Shown piece by piece: positions 60,052-64,000 of a stretch of DNA of 64,000 bases; the first letter of the stretch is position 1, and each line of letters opens with the position of its first letter. The translations under genes and the position numbers were made by a program. The DNA comes from Glycomyces sp040645615. Lineage in GTDB: Bacteria; Actinomycetota; Actinomycetes; Mycobacteriales; Micromonosporaceae. The DNA lies in contig NZ_JBEYYO010000001.1 of NCBI RefSeq assembly GCF_040645615.1, positions 248,001 to 312,000 on the forward strand, given 5' to 3'. The notes under the pieces are model-generated. The model saw only the letters and a program-made list of their open reading frames with translations. It had not been told where the DNA came from and did no database searches.

Positions 60052-60116
60052 CAGGTACCTACCCGCGGCGGCCCGGTGACCGCTGTTTAACATCGCCCGC
60101 CGCGGGTAGGTACCTG
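60052..60116. repeat. Perfect 20-bp inverted repeat in the catalase promoter
   Basis: Left arm 60052-60071 and right arm 60097-60116 are exact reverse complements (CAGGTACCTACCCGCGGCGG), separated by 25 bp. The arms contain GGGTAG, so the SigB-like -10 appears in both directions. Each arm also holds the palindrome AGGTACCT. Confidence 0.85.
60085..60109 (+). promoter_or_regulatory. SigB-like promoter of catalase
   Basis: GTTT (60085-60088), a 15-nt spacer and GGGTAG (60104-60109). The -10 lies in the right arm of the inverted repeat. The predicted leader to ATG 60144 is about 28 nt. Confidence 0.55.
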
Positions 60117-60143
60117 TGGGGGAAACGACGAAGGGGGATCGTC

Positions 60144-62222
60144 ATGACCGGTGAGGCCGCACGCGACCGCAAGGACGAGCAGCTCGACCGCGACCGGGTC
60201 GTCGACGCCGACGAGGCGCTGACCACCCAGCAGGGGGTGCGGGTCGATCACACGGACGACTCGCTCAAGGCCGGCGGCCGGGGCCCGACCTTGATGGAGG
60301 ACTTCCACGTCAGGGAGAAGATCACCCACTTCGACCACGAGCGCATCCCTGAGCGCGTGGTGCACGCGCGCGGCGCGGGCGCGTACGGCGTCTTCCGCCC
60401 GTACGAGGACTGGCTGGGGGAGTTCACCACCGCGTCGTTCCTGACCGACCCGGCTGAGGAGACGCCGGTGTTCGTGAGGTTCTCGACCGTCGCCGGTTCG
60501 AGGGGCTCGGCGGACACGCCGCGGGACGTGCGCGGCTTCGCGACCAAGTTCTACACCGCGGAAGGCAACTACGACCTGGTCGGCAACAACTTCCCGGTGT
60601 TCTTCATCCAGGACGGCGCGAAGTTCCCCGACTTCGTGCACGCGGTCAAGCCCGAACCGAGGAACGAGATCCCGCAGGCCGCTTCGGCGCACGACACGCT
60701 TTGGGACTTCGTGTCGCTCCAGCCCGAGACGCTCCACGCGATCATGTGGCTCATGTCCGACCGCGCCCTGCCGCGCTCCTACCGCATGATGCAGGGCTTC
60801 GGCGTCCACACGTTCCGCCTGGTGGATTCGGCCGGGCACGGCACGTTCGTGAAGTTCCACTGGACTCCCGCGCTCGGGACGCATTCGCTGGTGTGGGACG
60901 AGGTCCAGAAGGTCTCCGGCGCGGACCCTGACTTCAACCGCCGCGACCTGTGGGACGCGATCGAGGCCGGGGACTTCCCCGAATGGGAACTCGGCGTCCA
61001 GCTCGTGCCCGAAGCGGACGAGGAGGCGTTCGATTTCGACCTGCTCGACGCGACCAAGCTCATCCCCGAGGAGCAGGTCCCGGTGCGCCCGGTCGGGAAG
61101 CTCACGCTCAACCGCAACCCGGACAACTTCTTCGCCGAGACCGAGCAGGTCGCGTTCCACACCGCGAACGTGGTGCCGGGCATCGACTTCACCAACGACC
61201 CGCTGCTCCAGGCCCGCAACTTCTCCTATCTGGACACGCAGCTCATCCGCCTGGGCGGCCCGAACTTCGCGCACCTGCCGGTCAACCGGCCGGTCGCCGA
61301 GGTCCACAACGACCAGCGCGACGGCTACGGCCAGCACCGCATCCACACCTCCGAGACCTCGTACAACAAGAACTCGATCTCCGGCGACAGCCCCGCGCCG
61401 GGCGCGGAGCGCTCATACCGCCATTACGAGGAGAAGGTCGAGGGCGCCAAGATCAGGGAGCGCTCGGAGTCGTTCAAGGACTTCTACAGCCAGGCCGCGC
61501 TGTTCTGGCACTCGATGACCCCTGTGGAGGCCGAGCACATCGTGGACGCGTTCCGGTTCGAGCTGGGCAAGGTCACCGACAAGGACATCCGCGCCCGCGT
61601 CGTCGACCAGATCCGCCTCGTGGACCTGGAGCTCGCACAGCGAGTCGCCGCGGGCGTCGGCGTGCCCGAACCCACCGAAGGCGCGCAACCGGAAGGACCC
61701 ACCTCCCCGGCGCTGTCGCAGCTCACCGACCCGGTGCGGTCGGTCGCGACCCGCAAGGTCGCGATCCTCGCCGCGGACGGCGTGGACGGTACGGGCTTGA
61801 CCCGCCTCGTCGCCGACCTGCACCGCCGCGGCGCGGTCCCCGAGGTCATCGGCCTGACCGACGGCACCGTCCGGTCCGCGAGCGGCGAGGACGTCATGGT
61901 CGACCGCGCCCTCCCCACGATGGCCTCGGTTCTCTACGACGCCGTCGCCGTCCCCGCCGGGACCGACAGCGTCGAGGCCCTGAGCCGCGACGGGGGCGCC
62001 GTCCATTTCGTGGCCGAGGCCTTCAAGCACGGCAAGGCGATCGCCGCGTTCGGTACGGGGACCGAGCTGCTGGAGACCGCGCGGATCGACCCCGCCGCTT
62101 CCGGGGTGATCACCGCGGCCGCCGACGGCGGCGACGTCCCCGACGCGTTCCTCGACGACTTCGCCGAAGCGATCGCCGCACACCGGGCCTGGGACCGCCG
62201 CACCGACGGCTTCGCGGCCTGA
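60144..62222 (+). CDS. katE: Large-subunit catalase with C-terminal DJ-1/PfpI domain (HPII type)
   Basis: 692 residues, ATG 60144 after GAAGGGGG. It decomposes H2O2. The catalase core has the active-site His in RVVHARGAGAYG, VRFSTVAGSRGSADTPRDVRGFA, the Asn in GNNFPVFFIQDG, and the haem-ligand Tyr in RNFSYLDTQLIRLGGPNF. From about residue 530 a class I amidotransferase-like domain follows (KVAILAADGVDGTGLTRLV, DAVAVPAGT, FGTGTELLE), as in E. coli HPII (753 residues). The symbol reflects family, not proven orthology. Confidence 0.92.
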   Translation: MTGEAARDRKDEQLDRDRVVDADEALTTQQGVRVDHTDDSLKAGGRGPTLMEDFHVREKITHFDHERIPERVVHARGAGAYGVFRPYEDWLGEFTTASFLTDPAEETPVFVRFSTVAGSRGSADTPRDVRGFATKFYTAEGNYDLVGNNFPVFFIQDGAKFPDFVHAVKPEPRNEIPQAASAHDTLWDFVSLQPETLHAIMWLMSDRALPRSYRMMQGFGVHTFRLVDSAGHGTFVKFHWTPALGTHSLVWDEVQKVSGADPDFNRRDLWDAIEAGDFPEWELGVQLVPEADEEAFDFDLLDATKLIPEEQVPVRPVGKLTLNRNPDNFFAETEQVAFHTANVVPGIDFTNDPLLQARNFSYLDTQLIRLGGPNFAHLPVNRPVAEVHNDQRDGYGQHRIHTSETSYNKNSISGDSPAPGAERSYRHYEEKVEGAKIRERSESFKDFYSQAALFWHSMTPVEAEHIVDAFRFELGKVTDKDIRARVVDQIRLVDLELAQRVAAGVGVPEPTEGAQPEGPTSPALSQLTDPVRSVATRKVAILAADGVDGTGLTRLVADLHRRGAVPEVIGLTDGTVRSASGEDVMVDRALPTMASVLYDAVAVPAGTDSVEALSRDGGAVHFVAEAFKHGKAIAAFGTGTELLETARIDPAASGVITAAADGGDVPDAFLDDFAEAIAAHRAWDRRTDGFAA

Positions 62223-62281
62223 GCATTGGTGTACGCTGAATCTCAGCGGCTGATTTCGCCGCTCTTCGACCGCAACTGAAC

Positions 62282-62662
62282 TTGATCGTCGCATGCGACC
62301 AGTTCGCCCTGACGATTTTCATATGTTCGACATGTTTCGAGCATTCTCAACGTCATCTGCTCCATGACGGAGCGACGTTTCAACACTCAACGAATCAGGT
62401 AGACATCTCTTCAACTTCACCACATACCGCTTCACAAGGCCGAATCCTGTGGAAGCGAGCCGCGGACGACCTATACGCCGCCACAATGGACGGCGAGTTC
62501 GCCGGCTACGCGTCGGTCGCCGACAGCCGCTACTCGCTGCACGGTCCGTGCGCGCAGGCGCTCGGTGTCCATGAATCGCTCCAGGACGCGTCCGTGGTGC
62601 TGGAGTTGGAGTTGATCGCGTCCGTCGAACCTCTCGCAGGTTCGCTCACCCGATCACCATGA
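62282..62662 (+). CDS. Uncertain small protein, conserved-looking C-terminal half
   Basis: The frame gives 126 residues from ATG 62282, but the first 55 are compositionally unlike the rest and A+T-rich, and no good start is seen near the plausible N-terminus. The later part (LWKRAADDLYAATMDGEFAG, then YASVADSRYSLHG, about 57-95) has typical high-G+C codon use and recalls small actinobacterial proteins with a W..A.D.L.VA...GE.AG pattern. It may be a truncated or degenerate gene, or the start may be non-standard. The surrounding 513 bp between catalase and the cold-shock gene hold no other gene. Confidence 0.35.
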   Translation: MIVACDQFALTIFICSTCFEHSQRHLLHDGATFQHSTNQVDISSTSPHTASQGRILWKRAADDLYAATMDGEFAGYASVADSRYSLHGPCAQALGVHESLQDASVVLELELIASVEPLAGSLTRSP

Positions 62663-62735
62663 CCATCGCGTCGGCACCGCCGGCGCTCCTCGACCGCATC
62701 GCGGTCAATCACAATGAAAATGAAGGAGACACGAC

Positions 62736-62939
62736 ATGGCCACTGGCGTCGTGAAATGGTTCAACGCTGACAAGGGCTTCGGTTTCATCGCCCCCGACGA
62801 CGGGTCGGCGGACGTGTTCGCGCACTTCTCGGCGATCAGCGGTTCCGGTCACCGGAACCTCGAGGAAGACCAGCACGTCGAGTTCGACGTCGAACGCGGC
62901 CAGAAGGGCATGCAGGCCGCGAACATCCGCGCGCTCTGA
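62736..62939 (+). CDS. Cold-shock protein, CspA family
   Basis: 67 residues, ATG 62736 after GAAGGAGA. Single OB-fold with RNP1 KGFGFIAPD and RNP2 VFAHFSAI. It begins MATGVVKWFNADKGFGFI, the standard CspA start. It binds single-stranded RNA or DNA and melts secondary structure. Part of the stress island; a terminator follows. Confidence 0.95.
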   Translation: MATGVVKWFNADKGFGFIAPDDGSADVFAHFSAISGSGHRNLEEDQHVEFDVERGQKGMQAANIRAL

Positions 62940-62947
62940 TCGACTCG

Positions 62948-62978
62948 GCCGAGGCGGCGGCCTGCCCGCCGCCTCGGC
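62948..62978 (+). terminator. Terminator after the cold-shock gene
   Basis: Perfect 13-bp stem, GCCGAGGCGGCGG at 62948-62960 and its complement at 62966-62978, loop CCTGC, followed by TTTCC. Confidence 0.85.
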
Positions 62979-63093
62979 TTTCCTCACTCGGGTGGGCGTC
63001 GTGCCCGCCGGTGGTGGTCCTGCGTCGACGTTCGACCTTGCGTGGAGCTCCTCGGGATGTGCTCGAGTGGTCTCCTCCCGGTCCGTGGTTGTC

Positions 63094-63099
63094 TACCAT
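63094..63099 (+). promoter_or_regulatory. Putative -10 box of the leaderless CPBP gene
   Basis: TACCAT ends 8 nt before ATG 63108; no Shine-Dalgarno is present. Confidence 0.4.
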
Positions 63100-63107
63100 C
63101 CGACACT

Positions 63108-63989
63108 ATGGACACGGACTATCTGAGTGGACGCATGGCCGAATCGCGGGCCGAGATCGTTCGGGGCGCGAGCACACCGAGATGGGCCGAGGTCGTATTC
63201 CGGCACCCGGTGTGGTCGGCCCTCGTCCTGCTCGCGTTCGTGTTCGCGTTCCAGCAGTTCGTGCCCCGCCTGCTGCTCTCCGGCATCGGCGGGTCCGTGT
63301 ACGCGCGGGAGGCCAGGGACCTGATCGGTGAAGGGCTCGCGGCCCTGCTGGTCCTCGCGATCGTGCTGGCCCTGGGGTGGTGGCGGACCGTCGGCCTCGC
63401 CGGGCCCCTCGCCCGGGGCACGCTCAAACTCGCGTGGTTCCCCGCCCTGATGATCGTCGTGCTCTTCATGCTTCAGGCACAGCAGTCGCAGTTCGAGTTC
63501 GACGCGAAGTGGTTGAGCATCGCGGTCCCGAACGTGTTCCTCGTCGGCTTCTTCGAAGAGGTGCTCACTCGCGGTCTTGTGCTCTTGCCGTTGCTGGTGG
63601 CGTGGCGATCGCGACCGAACGGCGTCCTCATGGCGGTCATGGTTTCATCGCTGATGTTCGGCCTCGCCCATCTCATCAACCTCTTCAACGGAGCCGAACT
63701 GGGCACCACGCTGGTCCAGGTCGGCTACGCGTTCGGTTTCGGCGTGGGGTTCGCGGCCTTGCTGCTGCGGACGAACACCATCTGGCTCGGCATCGTCTTG
63801 CACGCGCTCGTCGACGCCAACGGGATCTGGTTCGGGCCCTCCTCTGGGGACGGCTCCGGGACCGGCGACGAGGCGACTTCGATCATCCCGCTGCTCTTGG
63901 TCGGCCTGCCGCTGTTGGTCTACGGCCTCGTCCTCCTCAGGAAACGCAAGCCATCCGAGCAGCCGACCGAAGAGCGCGTAACCGCGTAG
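63108..63989 (+). CDS. CPBP family intramembrane metalloprotease
   Basis: 293 residues, ATG 63108 (ATG 63135 is possible). About eight membrane helices. The CPBP/Rce1 motifs are present: motif 1 EEVLTRG in VGFFEEVLTRGLVLLPLL (EExxxR), motif 2 FGLAHLINL (His) and motif 3 LHALVDANGIW (HxxxD/N). Eukaryotic relatives cleave prenylated proteins; bacterial ones act in peptide processing, bacteriocin self-immunity or membrane regulation. The C-terminus is Lys/Glu-rich. The gene ends 12 bp before the window edge and has no clear partner. Confidence 0.88.
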   Translation: MDTDYLSGRMAESRAEIVRGASTPRWAEVVFRHPVWSALVLLAFVFAFQQFVPRLLLSGIGGSVYAREARDLIGEGLAALLVLAIVLALGWWRTVGLAGPLARGTLKLAWFPALMIVVLFMLQAQQSQFEFDAKWLSIAVPNVFLVGFFEEVLTRGLVLLPLLVAWRSRPNGVLMAVMVSSLMFGLAHLINLFNGAELGTTLVQVGYAFGFGVGFAALLLRTNTIWLGIVLHALVDANGIWFGPSSGDGSGTGDEATSIIPLLLVGLPLLVYGLVLLRKRKPSEQPTEERVTA

Positions 63990-64000
63990 CGACCAGACTG

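Overview
The window is about 72% G+C, densely packed, and rich in GTG and TTG starts. It carries the housekeeping gene order typical of Actinobacteria: tyrS, a TPR protein, a HAD phosphatase, tlyA, nadK, recN, steA, steB/mctB, a murJ-like gene, pyrG, a nudix gene, ald, parA, scpA, scpB, rluB, cmk, der and tRNA-Pro. From the gene content I infer a free-living, plant-polymer-degrading actinomycete, possibly of the Glycomycetaceae. That family placement is inference, not proof. I see no insertion sequence, phage, integrase or CRISPR array.

Layout. Positions 1-3.2 kb hold a TerC protein cut by the window edge, a YkfC-like NlpC/P60 protein that has lost its catalytic residues, and bioB. Positions 3.4-9.9 kb are a sugar island: a LacI regulator divergent from a GH3 glycosidase, then a Gfo/Idh/MocA dehydrogenase, a DUF6807 (PmoA) protein and a cupin. 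Positions 10-31.7 kb are core genes. They include an RNB exoribonuclease with two C-terminal double-stranded-RNA-binding domains, tyrS, a charge-segregated repeat/TPR protein, two SCP2-like proteins, tlyA, nadK, recN and the steA-steB cell-separation pair. Next to steAB lies what looks like a complete lipid-linked glycan module: a PNPT-family transferase, a MurJ-like flippase, a GT4 glycosyltransferase and an alkaline-phosphatase-like membrane protein. Positions 31.7-34.5 kb hold a DUF805 protein between two near-identical terminators and a TetR/MFS efflux pair with a clear operator. Positions 34.5-42.8 kb are core chromosome-segregation, RNA and GTPase genes ending in tRNA-Pro.

Positions 43.4-55.7 kb are a xylan-utilisation locus: an alpha/beta hydrolase, two LacI regulators, a GH62 arabinofuranosidase, a GH39 xylosidase, an ABC sugar importer (binding protein, two permeases, DUF624 protein, no ATPase) and a secreted CE1-type esterase with a CBM2. 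Its promoters share inverted repeats built from CGAAA/TTTCG arms, placed just after the -10 box and often paired 21 bp apart. They resemble BxlR/XlnR-type operators.

Positions 55.9-62.9 kb form a stress island: hemerythrin, formaldehyde-dehydrogenase-like ADH, SDR, DUF6766 with a tiny membrane peptide and a lipoprotein, a large catalase and a cold-shock protein. Several genes carry SigB-like GNNT-N15-GGGTA(T/C/G) promoters, and the catalase promoter lies in a perfect 20-bp inverted repeat. A CPBP protease closes the window. Many monocistronic or operon-leading genes seem leaderless, with a TANNNT-type box 6-8 bp before the start codon.
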